A stretch of 64,000 nucleotides of DNA from Candidatus Altimarinota bacterium. Its GTDB lineage: Bacteria; Patescibacteriota; Gracilibacteria; BD1-5; UBA2023. Below, piece after piece: positions 52,924 to 63,967 of this stretch. The DNA lies in assembly GCA_013268835.1 (NCBI GenBank), contig JABFSX010000004.1, positions 332,270 to 396,269 on the forward strand, given 5' to 3'. The notes beneath the pieces are model-generated. The model ran no database searches, was not told the origin of the DNA, and saw only the letters and a program-made list of their open reading frames with translations. Each line of letters starts with the position of its first letter. The first letter of the stretch is position 1. The translations under genes and the position numbers were made by a program.

Positions 52924-54921
52924 CTACTTTTTTCATTGCATCCACTCTTCTATATCTCATCTGATATCCGCAATCAAATCTGTATCTCTCAGATCTGCAA
53001 AGTGCATATCTGGAACTCCTGATTGACGTACCCCATACACCTCTCCAGGACCACGAAGGTCGAGATCAATCTGAGCAAGTTCAAATCCATCATTCGTCTC
53101 TTCCATCGCTTTGAGCCTATCAGTCTTGTATTCCTTGGTAGTAAAGAGGTAACAGTAGGATTGACTATTTCCTCGTCCTACTCGACCTCGGAACTGATGG
53201 AGCTGAGAAAGCCCAAATCGTTCAGCAGCTTCAATGCACATCACGGTTGCATTGGGATTATTCACTCCTACTTCTACCACTGAAGTAGATGAAAGAATAT
53301 GAATCTTATTTTCGTAGAATTCCTGCATAATACGATCCTTCTCCTTTCCTGTCATTTTCCCATGAATAAGTCCAATTGTCAGATGTGGAAATATCCCTGA
53401 AAGGATTTCTTGCATATTCGTCGCGGAGGCAATATCGAGTGTATCTGATTCTTCTACCAGTGGAGATATCCAGTACACCTGACGACCACTTTTTACTTCT
53501 TCATCTACCCAACGATACACTTCTCATCTTTTTTCTTCTTTTACTACCCGAGTATGGATCGGAAGACGACCCGCTGGATATTCATCCAGAACTGATATAT
53601 CTTGATCTCCATAGAGCGTCATAGCGAGTGAACGAGGAATAGGAGTTGCTGACATATTGAGTCGATGAGGAATAATCACTGAATGACTACAATATTCCTC
53701 GAGTGTTTTGCGTTGTTCTACTCCAAATCGATGTTGTTCATCTACCACTACAAATCCCAATCTTGCAAAAGAAACGGAGTCCTGAATCAAGGCATGTGTT
53801 CCAAAAATAATATCTGTCTGACCACTTGCAAGCCTGGAACGAGCATCTTCCTTCATCCGAGGAGTCAACGAGCCAACGAGAAGATCTGAAGAGATTCCCC
53901 ACTGCATCAACCAAGCTTCTTGCCCTGAAAAGTGCTGACGAGCCAATATCTCTGTCGGAGCCATAATAGCCACTTGAACGCCTATTTGTTCAGGATTTTT
54001 ATTACGACTTACGAGGATACTATGGACACTCGCAAGAAGTGCTACTACGGTTTTCCCTGTTCCTACATCCCCCTGAAGCATACGAGCCATCGCATGTGGA
54101 CGCTCCATATCCTTGAGAATCTGGAAAAGTACAATTTTCTGTTTACTTGTCAGAGGAAATGGAAGTGATGCGATAAGGGATTTCATTAGCTCAACATCAA
54201 TCGTGAGTTCAGGTGCAAGACCAAGCGAATCTCGTTCGAGTGCATATTTTTTCTCGAGTCATCGTTTTTGAAATTGGAATAATTCTTCATATCCGAGTTC
54301 CGTTCGAGACCGTTCGAAATCCTCAAGCGAAGCCGGAAAATGAACTGAAGCGATATTCTCTGATCGAGAACGAAATCCATGTTTGTTGCGTATCTCAAGT
54401 GGTACAATATCAGAAAAAGTTCACGCAAGATACGATCTGAGGAGGACTATCTTTTCACGAATCCAAGTTCCTGGAATATAGTTCAGATCAGAATATACTG
54501 GAACAATCTCTCGACGACCAGCCTTGAGATGTTCGATCTCACAAGAAGGAAAAGAGAGCTTTCCATATTCATACTTCGCCATTCCATATATCATCACTGT
54601 ATCACCTGATGCAAATTGTTGCAATAAGAACTTTCGATTGAACCATATAGCCTCTGCATACGATCCATCCAGGTCAACGATAACTGCTTTTATGAGGAGT
54701 TTTTTATTACGTGTGGTTTCACTCGTCAGGAGCTCAATCTTACACTTGATAACCTGTTTTTCCTTAATACTCACCTCAGAAAATCTCTCACAAACATCAC
54801 TCTTATCCTCGATATCCCGTGGAAAATATCCGAGCAAATCTGAAATTGTCTCGATCCCTGCTTCGTGGAGTCGCTTGATATACGCATCAGTAGTATGGAG
54901 AAGTGACTTGGTTAGTTGCAT
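52924..54921 (-). CDS. recG: ATP-dependent DNA helicase RecG
   Basis: 665 residues. N-terminal wedge (OB) domain (LTSETTRNKKLLIKAVIVDLDGSYAEAIWFN), helicase core with Walker A GDVGTGKT, MAPTEILARQH, DEQHRFGVEQR, SATPIPRSL, and motifs V/VI (STSVVEVGVN, HQFRGRVGR), ending with the TRG region. Ends after a TGA glycine at TAG. It remodels stalled forks and Holliday junctions. Several TGA glycines outside the motifs. Confidence 0.97.
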
Positions 54922-54978
54922 ACTCCTGAGTATATCGACGAAGTGAGAATATGAAAATGGAAAATAAAAATCCGCTCG

Positions 54979-55428
54979 TTAGGCGGATTGAATTTCATTT
55001 TCGAGTGCTGCGTGGGTACTTTTCTTGATGGCATTATGTTTTTTCTCAAGAACTCGTACATGTTGTAGGGTAATATTGAACAGTCATCGCTCCAAAGGAG
55101 ACATACGCTGAATATGTGGAGCAAGATTCTGATATTCTGTTGGAGTAAGTGTATCCATCGTCTGTTGGTACGAAACTGGAAGCTCTATTGGTTTTCCATT
55201 ATAGAGGAATCTCACTTTCATATTTCCACCCATATCTGATTTTGCCTCATGAAATACCTGCATATTAGTAACTGCTGGAAAATTTGCCATCACCACTGTC
55301 TTTGCCCATTGTACAGGATCTTTTCCTGAAGCATCGAGAAAATGTTTGAATCATTTTGGAGGAGCAGAAAAACCATCAATATCTTCTGGTGGATTCATTC
55401 CGGCTCTAAAAATCTCTGTATCTGCCAT
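54979..55428 (-). CDS. Hypothetical protein
   Basis: 149 residues. MADTEIFRAGMNPPEDIDGFSAPPKGFKHFLDASG... then VSYQQTMDTLTPTEYQNLAPHIQRMSPLERG and a basic helix. Its stop codon lies inside a short hairpin (AATCCGC / GCGGATT, 54968-54990) that can act as terminator. No recognised family. Confidence 0.72.
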
Positions 55429-55448
55429 ATTAAGTAATTAGATAATTA

Positions 55449-55793
55449 TTATGCTGCTACCGCGAAACGATCTTCGTTCGTTGCAACTTGTACAGGAATC
55501 TTCGTTCCTGTTTCTACAACAAGAACATAGCTTCCATTAAAGCTAAGAGTTTTTCCTATTAAACTTTTTACACCCAAAAGAAGGCTTGGTCCCATTCCTT
55601 TGACTCCCAAAATTCTCTCAACATCAGGTAAGTTATCCGCCTGATCTACAAGATGCGTTTTTGGATTCAAAACAAGATGAATCGCTGATGCAATTTTTGT
55701 TTGCTTAAATGGAGCCTGATTGTGCCACTGTGAAAGAGTTTCCCCACCATGATGAAGTGCCTCAGGACTAGTACTTGAGATTTCGTGAGTCAT
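55449..55793 (-). CDS. Hypothetical protein
   Basis: 114 residues starting MTHEISSTSPEALHHGGETL; a longer reading upstream would add a Phe-rich, non-coding-looking stretch. Contains LPDVERILGVKGMGPSLLLGVKSL and a C-terminal beta part (GSYVLVVETGTKIPVQVATNEDRFAV). No family recognised. Twenty bases upstream of the 54979 gene, same operon. Confidence 0.72.
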   Translation of the reverse strand: MTHEISSTSPEALHHGGETLSQWHNQAPFKQTKIASAIHLVLNPKTHLVDQADNLPDVERILGVKGMGPSLLLGVKSLIGKTLSFNGSYVLVVETGTKIPVQVATNEDRFAVAA

Positions 55794-55877
55794 ATGTGAA
55801 AAATGTAAGAAAAATAAGATTACCAAATCATACTGTCACAATATTAATAATATTGCAAATATTTTCATCACTTTTCT

Positions 55878-55905
55878 TTGCAATTTCTTCACTTTTTTCT
55901 ATACT
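55878..55905 (+). promoter_or_regulatory. Promoter of the glyS T-box transcript
   Basis: TTGCAA, 16 bases, TATACT. Transcription should start near 55912, giving a leader of about 175 nt before the glyS ATG. Confidence 0.65.
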
Positions 55906-55912
55906 CGTATTC

Positions 55913-56067
55913 AGTTGTATCTCTGACGATCTCGATTGGCACCGAGGAAGGAGAAAAAACGAAAATAAAGTTGTTCTGAAAATTCAGAAAACTTGGGTGG
56001 AACCGTCCAAAAATATCTCATATTTGGACCCCAAGAAAGTATCATTACTTTTTTGTGGGTCTTTTTT
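55913..56067 (+). promoter_or_regulatory. Probable glycine T-box riboswitch (leader of glyS)
   Basis: The T-box core GGGTGGAACCG (55995-56005) matches the AGGGUGGNACCGCG consensus and is followed by GTCC that can pair with GGAC(CCC) at 56026-56032 (antiterminator). The alternative is GACCCC AAGAAAGTA TCAT TACTTTTTTG TGGGTC plus TTTTTT (about 56027-56067), a Rho-independent terminator sharing GGACCC. Upstream, a compact stem I-like hairpin around CTCGATTGGCACCGAG holds GGC-ACC (GGC at 55938-55940), the order seen for specifier codons, i.e. Gly GGC. TTCTGA-AAA-TTCAGAA is a stem III candidate. Uncharged tRNA-Gly(GCC) would favour readthrough. Confidence 0.75.
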
Positions 56068-56086
56068 ATTTCTAATTTTCTCATAT

Positions 56087-57766
56087 ATGTCTAACGTCGA
56101 AATGTCCACGCTCGTCACCTTTGCAAAAACCAAATGATTCGTCTATCCTGGATCAGATATCTATGGAGGACTTGCTAACTCTTGGGACTACGGTCCACTG
56201 GGAGCCACTCTCAAGGAAAATATCAAAAATCTCTGGATCAAGAACTTCGTCCAAAAACGAAAAGATATGACCCTTCTCGATGCAGCCATCCTCATGAACC
56301 CACAAGTTTGGGTCGCATCTGGACATGTTGGTGGATTCTCTGATCCGCTTATTGATGATAAAAATACAAAAGAGCGATTTCGTGCAGATAAACTTCTTGA
56401 GGATATCATAAGTTCCATTGAGAAAGAGTTTGAAAATGAATTGAAAGAACCTACATCAAATATCTGAAATAGATTCATATCATTTTTTACTGAGTTTCAA
56501 AAAAAACATATATCCAATGATACACTCACTAATGTAGGAAATACATTTGAATACAATACATTTGCTATTGAAATAAGTAAAAACCAAGAAAGTAACTCTG
56601 GGCAGTTACGTGACAATTTTAGATCAAAACCAGGAGCAGCATTCCAAGAGGTATGAAATGAACTTTGTACTGAATATTTTAAAGTTAAATACTGAGTTCC
56701 AAATCTTGTTCCAGAATCCTGGTCACTCGAAAAGCAAGCAGAGGTTATGCGATGAGAATCTGTAAAAAATCCAAATACTGGTGAGGTGGGAGATTGGACG
56801 GAAGTACGCAAATTCAACCTCATGTTCCAGACCAATCAGGGAATCACTCAAGATAGCTCAACGGTTGTCTATATGCGTCCTGAGACGGCTCAAGGAATAT
56901 TCGTGAACTTTGCCAATATTGCTCGGAGCTCTCGCAAGAAGGTACCATTCGGTGTAGCTCAAGTTGGTAAGGCATTCCGCAATGAGATCACTCCAGGGAA
57001 TTTTATCTTCCGAACTCGTGAATTTGAACAGATGGAGATTGAGTATTTCTGTGAACCTGAGAATATTGCACCAGGGAAACATCTAGAACTCCATGCCCAG
57101 TGGAAAAATGAATGTAAGAGATTCCTCATAGAAGTTATCGGGATCAAAGAAGAATCCCTCCGTCTCCGTGACCACGAAAAAGAAGAACTCTCACACTACT
57201 CAGCAGCAACGACAGATATCGAATTCAAGTTTCCATTTGGTTGGGGAGAGCTCTGGGGAATCGCTGATCGAACTGACTTCGATCTCAAGGCTCATATGGC
57301 AGAATCAAAACAAGATCTTTCATATTTCGATCCATTCAACAATACTAAATATATTCCATACGTGATCGAACCATCTGTTGGTCTCACTCGACTTTTTCTT
57401 GCAACTCTTGCGAATGCCTATGATGAAGTTCCAGGAGAAGAGTGAACATCGAAGATTGTGATGCGATTTGCTCCACAAGTGGCTCCAATCAAAGTCGGAG
57501 TATTCCCTCTTGTGAAAAAATTCTCAGAATCAGCGAATGAGCTCTATGATCTCCTCTCTGAACACTTCGTCTGTGAATACGATGAAGCAGGAACAATCGG
57601 AAAACGCTATCAGCGAGCCGATGAGATCGGTATTCCCTACTCTATCTGTGTAGAACCTGAGAACTACGATCAATGACAGGTGACCGTTCGAGACCGTGAC
57701 AGCGGAGGACAAGAAATTGTGAAAATTGCGAATCTTGTTGAGTTCTTCCGAAACAAGGGTTGCTAA
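56087..57766 (+). CDS. glyS: Glycyl-tRNA synthetase (single-chain alpha2 type)
   Basis: 559 residues. Motifs: [23 protein letters not shown] at the start, [32 protein letters not shown] (motif 3) and a C-terminal anticodon-binding domain with [10 protein letters not shown] and [20 protein letters not shown]. This is the alpha2 form, not the alpha2beta2 GlyQ/GlyS heterotetramer. Under code 25 the enzyme must also charge the UCA-anticodon tRNA-Gly that reads UGA, so its regulation by a T-box is of special interest. Several of its own glycines are TGA. Confidence 0.97.
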
Positions 57767-57781
57767 CCTTAACGGATTTTT

Positions 57782-58744
57782 ATGAAAAAATATCTTTTTT
57801 TAACTTTTCTATTTCTTTTCCTAAATTCGTGAAAAAGTTTTGCAAATGAAATTTGGATATCAGCCCCTGATTTTCAGGATTTCTCGTGAAATACCGTAGC
57901 AATCAAGAATCTTGATATCCTTACGGGTATACAATATAATATTAAAAATACGGATTGTTCGTATGGCTACTGGCTTAATATTGCAAATAGTGAACGCGAA
58001 AATCTCTTTGCCCTCAAAGAAAAATATGCATCAACGCTCTATGGAATCGATTGGGATGCTTATAATATCCCACTTCCTGAATGTGATTATTATGGAAAAG
58101 GCACCTCAGGAATTGATAGTTATCCTATGTATACATATACAAATTATGAAGTGCATCCATTGGGAAAATATATTGATAATACCTATTGGAAAGTTGAACA
58201 AACTATCAGTAACCCTGAAGAGATACTTGTATATCCATCAAACATTTTCACGGCTCAGACATTGGGCACTGGAATCATAGATAAAGTATGGTGTCGGGAT
58301 GGCTCAACTCCTGGAGCATATGGAAAATGTTCAGTTGATTCATTTTTGAATTTTACAAAAACAAATACATGATGAGTATTCTCTGCAACTGGCACCCTTG
58401 CTGGCAAAGGGATATCTTCTCGACAAAATAAATCATGGTATTGAAGTATTAATATTACTTCCAAGTCTTCAAAGACATGAATAGAAGTAGTGCATTTTCG
58501 TATTCCTTCTTTACTATGAGTAAAGAGTGCTACATTTCATTTGGTGGTTTCCCCTGGATTCACCGAAAAACCAGAAGTCACGCTCTATAAAAATAATATT
58601 GCTATTCGACAACTCAAAAAGAATCGTGAATTCTGGATACGACCAAGTCGAATTGAAGCAGCACAATATATTGATTTTCATCCTGAAAAATTCCAGAATG
58701 TAGGTGATGAAATCCGGATTTCATTAACTCCAATATCATACTAA
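57782..58744 (+). CDS. Secreted protein of unknown function
   Basis: 320 residues. Signal peptide MKKYLFLTFLFLFLNSGKSFA (Gly from TGA), beta-rich mature part with cysteines at TDCSYG, ECDYYG, VWCRDG, KCSVDS, and an A-G-x-T...EKPEVTLYKNNIAIRQLKK end. No anchor. No family recognised. Begins 15 bases after glyS. Confidence 0.8.
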
Positions 58745-58865
58745 CACTTAGGTTACCATTACCACATAGCGGTCGTATTGAATACTCCATTTTCTTTTTT
58801 CTACAAAAAAATTAATTATTCATCCAAAATAGAAACATTAATTACTACCATATAATCCCCTCTCT

Positions 58866-59678
58866 ATGTCCACCGTCGAAACCCAATTGAAGATCCAGAT
58901 GAAAGCCTTACAGCTCCCAAAAGATATCAATCTTTCAAAAATAGAGAATCTATTCAAAGTGAAACTAATTAAGTCGATTGACTCAAGTTATTTTTGTGAG
59001 ATTTCCGAATGAAAGAGTATCTTTTTTTACAAGTTTTCTGCGATTGTATTTCTCGGATTTAGCGATGAAGAGATCAATTTTTATCATGAAAAAATCACAG
59101 CAGAATCCATAGAAAAAGTGGATATCACACAATACTATGAAGTCTATGTCGACGCTCGGATCGAGAAAGACTATATCCTCCGTGACGACTATATCACCAT
59201 CAAGGAAAGCAGTATTGAATTTTTTGAGATCATTGCTTTCTCACTGGCACATACCGTTGCGATGGAATACTACGAGAGAATCACAGAAAAATTCTTCCAG
59301 AAGATCAACTTCTATGATGATATCAAGAATCTCGGATCCATTCGTATGCGAGAAAAGGATCTCCTTCAATTCATTGCTGAGCTCCTCTCTATCAAGCATA
59401 AAATAGTAAATGAGCTCTATCTCTTTGATAAACCAGAAATCCTCTGGGATGATATCCGACTCGAACGACTCTATACATCACTCTACGGATTTTTTGATAT
59501 TTCTGACCGATTCAAATCCATCGAATATAAGCTCGACTTCATGAATGAAAATATCACATTCCTCTATGATGTTCTTCATACTCGTAAATCACACTCATTG
59601 GAGTGGGTAGTTATTTTTCTTATTGCCTTTGAGATAGTTTTTACATTAATAGATTTTTACTGAAAACACTTTATATAA
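58866..59678 (+). CDS. DUF155 (RMND1/Sad1-interacting factor) family membrane protein
   Basis: 270 residues. The conserved DUF155 core runs DDYITIKESSIEFFEIIAFSLAHTVAMEYYE... then LYDVLHTRKSHSLEWVVIFLIAFEIVFTLIDFY, a single C-terminal membrane helix preceded by L-E-W, as in the family. The real end is five codons past a TGA (G-K-H-F-I). Eukaryotic relatives include mitochondrial RMND1; the bacterial role is unknown. The dedA gene starts one base after its stop. Confidence 0.88.
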
Positions 59679-59679
59679 T

Positions 59680-60270
59680 ATGCATTCACTCATCGATTCT
59701 CTTATCAACTATTTTGGTACTATTGGGTACCTTGATATCTTCATACTTATGACGATGGAATCATCGATCATCCCCGTCCCATCTGAACTCGTGATGATAC
59801 CCGCTGGGGTGTCAGCTCTATGAGGAAATATCAATCCGATCATCGCCACTCTCGTAGGATGAATTGGTTCTGTACTCTGAGCTATTTTGAATTACTGGAT
59901 TCTGGGACGATGGCTTGGAAAACCATTTCTCGAAAAATACGGAAAATATATCCTTATTACAAAAGAGAAATACAAGAAATCTGAAGACCTTTTTCTTAAA
60001 AATAGTAATCTCTACACCTTCATAGGGCGACTCATCCCAGTTGTTCGTCATCTTATATCGATTCCTGCTGGTATTTTTCGTATGAAGATGATTCCATTTG
60101 TTTCGATTACGTTTCTTGGTGCTACACTCTGGTGTGGGATTCTTGTTGCTCTTGGTTACTATTTTGGAGCCTCAGTCATTGAACTTACTCAAGAATACGG
60201 ACATGAACTCACCTATGTAGCCATTCCTCTTATCGCATTATATCTTTGGTACAAGATTTTTAAAAAATAG
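59680..60270 (+). CDS. DedA family membrane protein
   Basis: 196 residues. MESSIIPVPSELVMIPAG is the E-x-x-x-P-x-P-[SG]-E reentrant motif, then GSVLGAILNYWILGRWLG (G-x-x-x-G-x-x-x-x-Y), FIGRLIPVVRHLISIPAGI (R-x-x-P-x-x-R-x-x-x-x-x-P-A-G) and terminal helices. Members are lipid scramblases/flippases such as for undecaprenyl phosphate or phosphatidylethanolamine. Several TGA glycines. Confidence 0.93.
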
Positions 60271-60323
60271 AGGGAAATTTGTGGAATATCTCTATATCTG
60301 ATATCATAAGAAAAACGATTCTT

Positions 60324-61856
60324 ATGTCAGAAATACTCGCCTCAAAAACACCATCTGTGCTTCCAAGAAAATGAGTAGATCTCTCTCAAAAAATTGCCAA
60401 AAGAGCTATATCCACTCTAGATGTTAGTCCATCTTCAAAGATAGAAAAAATATCTCTGTCTATCCCTAATATACGACAAGAACATTTTGAAGTTATCGAA
60501 TCAATGTCTGATACTGATATTGATCTCTTTTTAAGTCTAAAAAAGGATTACTGAATCTCTCTTCAGTGACATAATCTCTCTCGATTTCAAAAGATCAGAA
60601 AAAATAAAATAAAAAAACTCCTTGATGATCCAAATTATTCTCGATATCTTCGTTTTATTGAAGAAAAAATAGATCCAGTTTTTTGAGAAAAAAATCGACA
60701 GATTTGACTAGAACATCTAGAGGTATTTATGGAGATAGATGAATCTCTCTATATGCGACTGGAGCAATTACAAAAACTTTCATTTTTTTGAGATACGCAA
60801 GATTGGATGAGGATCAAACGTTGGTGAGACTCCAAATATTCTCTCTTTGTTCAACTCATTCAGGAGTGAATAATTACAAATGATGATCGATCAAAAATGC
60901 CTTTATCAGAATTTGATACTGAAATAAAAGAAACTGATACCATTGAAATTCTAAAAACAAAAAAGCCAACTGCGACGCTCCTATTTCTCTATGATATAAA
61001 AAAGATTTTTTCTGATTTTCAGTATATTGGCGGAGAAATAGATCAAATCTGAATCCAATTCAGCAATTATCTAATCGGAAAATATCCCATTCAAAATAAT
61101 CCCGAAGTACCAGTTGATCTCTATATTAATCGACTGTTTCGATTTGGAGACACAAGGGATGTTGTAGTACAAACATCAGAGAATTGCTATCTTGCTGCAG
61201 CGCTCTGGAGCCTTACGAGAAATGGTTCATTTCAAAAATCACTCCAAGAAAATCTAACAAATGAATCAAATGAGGATATATTTTCTCAAAAGTGGATGTA
61301 CACATTTCCAAATAAAAAATCATTCCCTGTTCAAAGAAAAGATTTTCGCATCGAAAAACGATACTCTAACATAAAAAAAACAGAAGAAAAAATTGCTGCT
61401 ATAAAATGACCGATTGGATATAAGATACTTGAATCTGCATATGTACAACTCATTGATAGTGCTCCATGGAAGCGAGAAAAGCTCTGAAGATACGGATCAC
61501 AATGAGGATCAGCTGAGGAAGTACTCCAAAAATTTCTCCTTGATACTGCTGATATCTGTAATCTCTCAACAAAATCACACGTATATCAAATTCCTATTCT
61601 TCATGGATTCAATATCCTCAATTCTTGATGAAGCATCATAACAGCAGGAATACGTAATAATGGAACTCCACCTCGATTTGAATACAAGGGATATAAACTC
61701 GCTCGATGACACGTATATTCAATAACCAAATTTGATACAAAAACTCAAATTGTAACAGTCATAAATCCTTGGAATACTTCCAATACAATGGAATTTGGAC
61801 TTACTGAATTTATGCATATATTTGATAATGTTACTATTGCTTTTTTAAAAAAATAA
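60324..61856 (+). CDS. Calpain-like cysteine protease (family C2)
   Basis: 510 residues. The catalytic triad is visible: QTSENCYLAAALWSL (Cys288, with the Q-x-x-x-x-C-[YW]-[LF]-x-A-A-[LI] calpain pattern), ARGHVYSITKFD (His463, G-H-x-Y-S-[IV]) and VINPWNT (Asn481, N-P-W). The N-terminal ~280 residues are helical and charged without known domains; there are no calcium-binding EF-hands. No signal peptide, so either cytosolic or exported by another route. Twelve or more TGA glycines, which explains why it is invisible under code 11. Bacterial calpain-like proteases have unclear targets. Confidence 0.85.
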
Positions 61857-61868
61857 AACCCCTCGAAA

Positions 61869-62684
61869 ATGTCATCACTCTGATCTCTTCGCTCTCAGAT
61901 ATCTTCCCTTGACGCTGAACTCCTCCGAATTCTGGATGAACGAATGGAAGTCGCTCATCAAATCGGAGAATACAAAAAATCTGAATGAATTCCTGTAATT
62001 GATGAAACTCGAGAACAGGAAATCCTCTTGAAAATACCAGAATCTTATAGAAATCTCTGGGATGAGATGATGGATACATCAAAAAGAAAACAGTATTCCC
62101 TCGAAAAAAATCCAAATAAAAAAATTGCTATCCAATGAGGAAAATGAAGTTTTAATGAAATTGCTATCCAAGACTATATAACCCGAACGGGTGAAGAGTT
62201 CGAGATTATTTATGCATATACTACATCTGCAGTACTCAAGATGCTCGCAAGAGGAGAAGTGAATTATGGACAATTCGCAATCGCCAATTCCATCGGTGGA
62301 CTCGTACAAGAAACCCTGGATACGCTTGGATCAAAACGCTGGAACTACAAGACACATTATGCTATTCCCGTGAAACATTGCTTGATGATCCATCCGGATT
62401 CAAGAATAGAAGATATTGATGTTATTATGGGGCATGAACAAGCGATAAGACAGTGTGAACAAACACTGGAAAGCAAGTTTCCTCATCTCAAAAAAGTCTG
62501 AGGAACTGGAGAATTCATAGATAATGCTGCAATTGCTGGATCTGTTGCGAGTGGAAAACTCTCAAAATCTACAGCGAGTATCGGACATAAGTCACTTGCT
62601 CAGATATATTGACTGACGATTATCGAACGAGATATTCAGGATCGAGATGACAATATGACCACTTTTGTACTTATACAAGCATAA
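61869..62684 (+). CDS. pheA: Bifunctional chorismate mutase / prephenate dehydratase
   Basis: 271 residues. N-terminal AroQ-type chorismate mutase (LRSQISSLDAELLRILDERMEVAHQIGEYKK in pattern, with R, K and E of the active site) and then a prephenate dehydratase core (IAIQGGKGSFNEIAIQDY, NSIGGLVQETLD, IGHKSLAQIYGL, and NMTTFVLI at the end, the position of the T-R-F motif, here T-T-F). The ACT regulatory domain is absent: the chain ends right after the T-T-F. Converts chorismate to phenylpyruvate. Loss of ACT suggests no Phe feedback. No other aromatic-pathway gene is in the window. Confidence 0.85.
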
Positions 62685-62693
62685 TTTCAGCTT

Positions 62694-63308
62694 ATGAAAA
62701 CATATATTTTCATCCATGGTGGAGAATCCTTCCAAACTCATGAGGAATATCTAAAATGGATAGAGACAACTGCAGTAGAGTGGAATCTTGATCCATTTGC
62801 TATAAAAACCGAGAAAAAGAAATGGAAAACTGAAATAGCAAATATGCTTACTCTCAATGGAGATATTGTATATCTGCCCAATTTTCCAAATCCTCAGAAT
62901 GCAAAATATAGTGAATGGAAATTATTTTTTGATACTTGGATCACTCAGATTCCCCTCACTTCTGAAATTATCCTCATAGGAAATTCACTTGGTGGATGCT
63001 TCTTATTGAATTATTTTTCTGAAAATCCAAAACCGCTTCCAATTTCAAATATTCATCTTATAGCAAGTTGTATCGAAGCTGGCGATTTTACTCCCCCGAT
63101 CAATTACGACTTTTTACAAAAACTCGGAGATACAGTGCATATATGGCATAGTGAAGATGACATGGTGGTTCCATTTTCTATTGGAATGGAGCTTTCAAAA
63201 ATATTCCCTGAAGCAGAGACTCATTTTTTTGAAATAGAAAAATGATATGGTCACTTTCATGGAGTTGAAAAAATCGAGGAACTTGAAAATATACTTTCAA
63301 ATAAATAA
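62694..63308 (+). CDS. Small alpha/beta serine hydrolase (RBBP9/YdeN-like)
   Basis: 204 residues. IFIHGG oxyanion part at the start, LIGNSLGGCFLL nucleophile elbow (Ser), SEDDMVVPF (Asp) and GHFHG (His, just after a TGA glycine). Size and motif order match RBBP9/YdeN serine hydrolases. Substrate unknown. Nine bases after pheA. Confidence 0.9.
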
Positions 63309-63362
63309 TTAATTTGACAAAAATATATTCTATTATAGAATAATCTTCTATTAAAATAGAAA

Positions 63363-63593
63363 ATGAATATCTGAAATCAGGTAAAAATTGCATCTGTATC
63401 ATTGCTTCTTGGAGAGACTATCACCGAAGAGAATGCTGAAGAATATCAGAAAAAAGTAAGTCTTGAGATATCACTTCTGATGCATGGACTCGGTTTTGAG
63501 CGAGATCGCTCAAAAAAAGTTCAAATAGAACAAGTAATTGGTTTATTGGAAGGAAAAATAAAAGAAATCGAAAAAGTTCTAAATAAAAAATAA
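63363..63593 (+). CDS. Small coiled-coil hypothetical protein
   Basis: 76 residues, MNIGNQVKIASVSLLLGETITEENAEEYQKK..., a single helix-rich chain with Lys/Glu heptads at the end (LLEGKIKEIEKVL). One TGA glycine in the fourth position. Ends at a terminator shared with the convergent HxlR gene. No family recognised. Confidence 0.65.
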
Positions 63594-63620
63594 CACCAAT
63601 TTGGTGTTATTTTTTTTGTT
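63590..63620. terminator. Terminator between convergent genes
   Basis: AACACCAA / TTGGTGTT hairpin with flanking A and T runs, overlapping the ends of the small gene and the HxlR gene. Confidence 0.88.
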
Positions 63621-63915
63621 CTCCCCACCAATGAGCAAGATCGATCAGTCTCTGTGAGAGATCATGACCAAGTGGAGAAAGGGTATATCTGGAATCAGGA
63701 GTATTTTTGAGGAGTATTCCGAGGGAGACAAGTTCTGTGAGACGATCTGTAAGGATCTTTGTATTCGCCTCACCAATATTATGTCGAATTTCCGTAAATG
63801 TGGATGCTCCATTATCAACCGCTTGTAGTATAAATAATACCCACTTCTTTCCAAGAAGTGCAAAAAGCGATTGAGCATGTGGACAGGCACACTGAGGAGA
63901 TCGAACCATATTCAC
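63607..63915 (-). CDS. HxlR-family transcription regulator
   Basis: 102 residues. HxlR pattern: CPHAQSLFALLGKKWVLFILQAV (C-P...x-L-G-x-K-W-x-x-x-I-L), TFTEIRHNIGEANTKILTDRLTEL, and RYTLSPLGHDL. The N-terminal Cys residues could be redox or aldehyde sensors, as in HypR-type members. No TGA. Presumably controls a gene left of it or beyond the window. Confidence 0.9.
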   Translation of the reverse strand: MNMVRSPQCACPHAQSLFALLGKKWVLFILQAVDNGASTFTEIRHNIGEANTKILTDRLTELVSLGILLKNTPDSRYTLSPLGHDLSQRLIDLAHWWGEQKK

Positions 63916-63934
63916 TATTAATTACACATAATAT

Positions 63935-63967
63935 AGCAAATTTTTCATTTAAAGCAAAAAATTTGCT
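63935..63967. promoter_or_regulatory. Inverted repeat upstream of the HxlR gene
   Basis: AGCAAATTTTT (63935-63945) and AAAAATTTGCT (63957-63967) are exact inverted copies 11 bases apart, beginning 20 bases upstream of the HxlR start. It could be the regulator's own operator. Confidence 0.5.
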
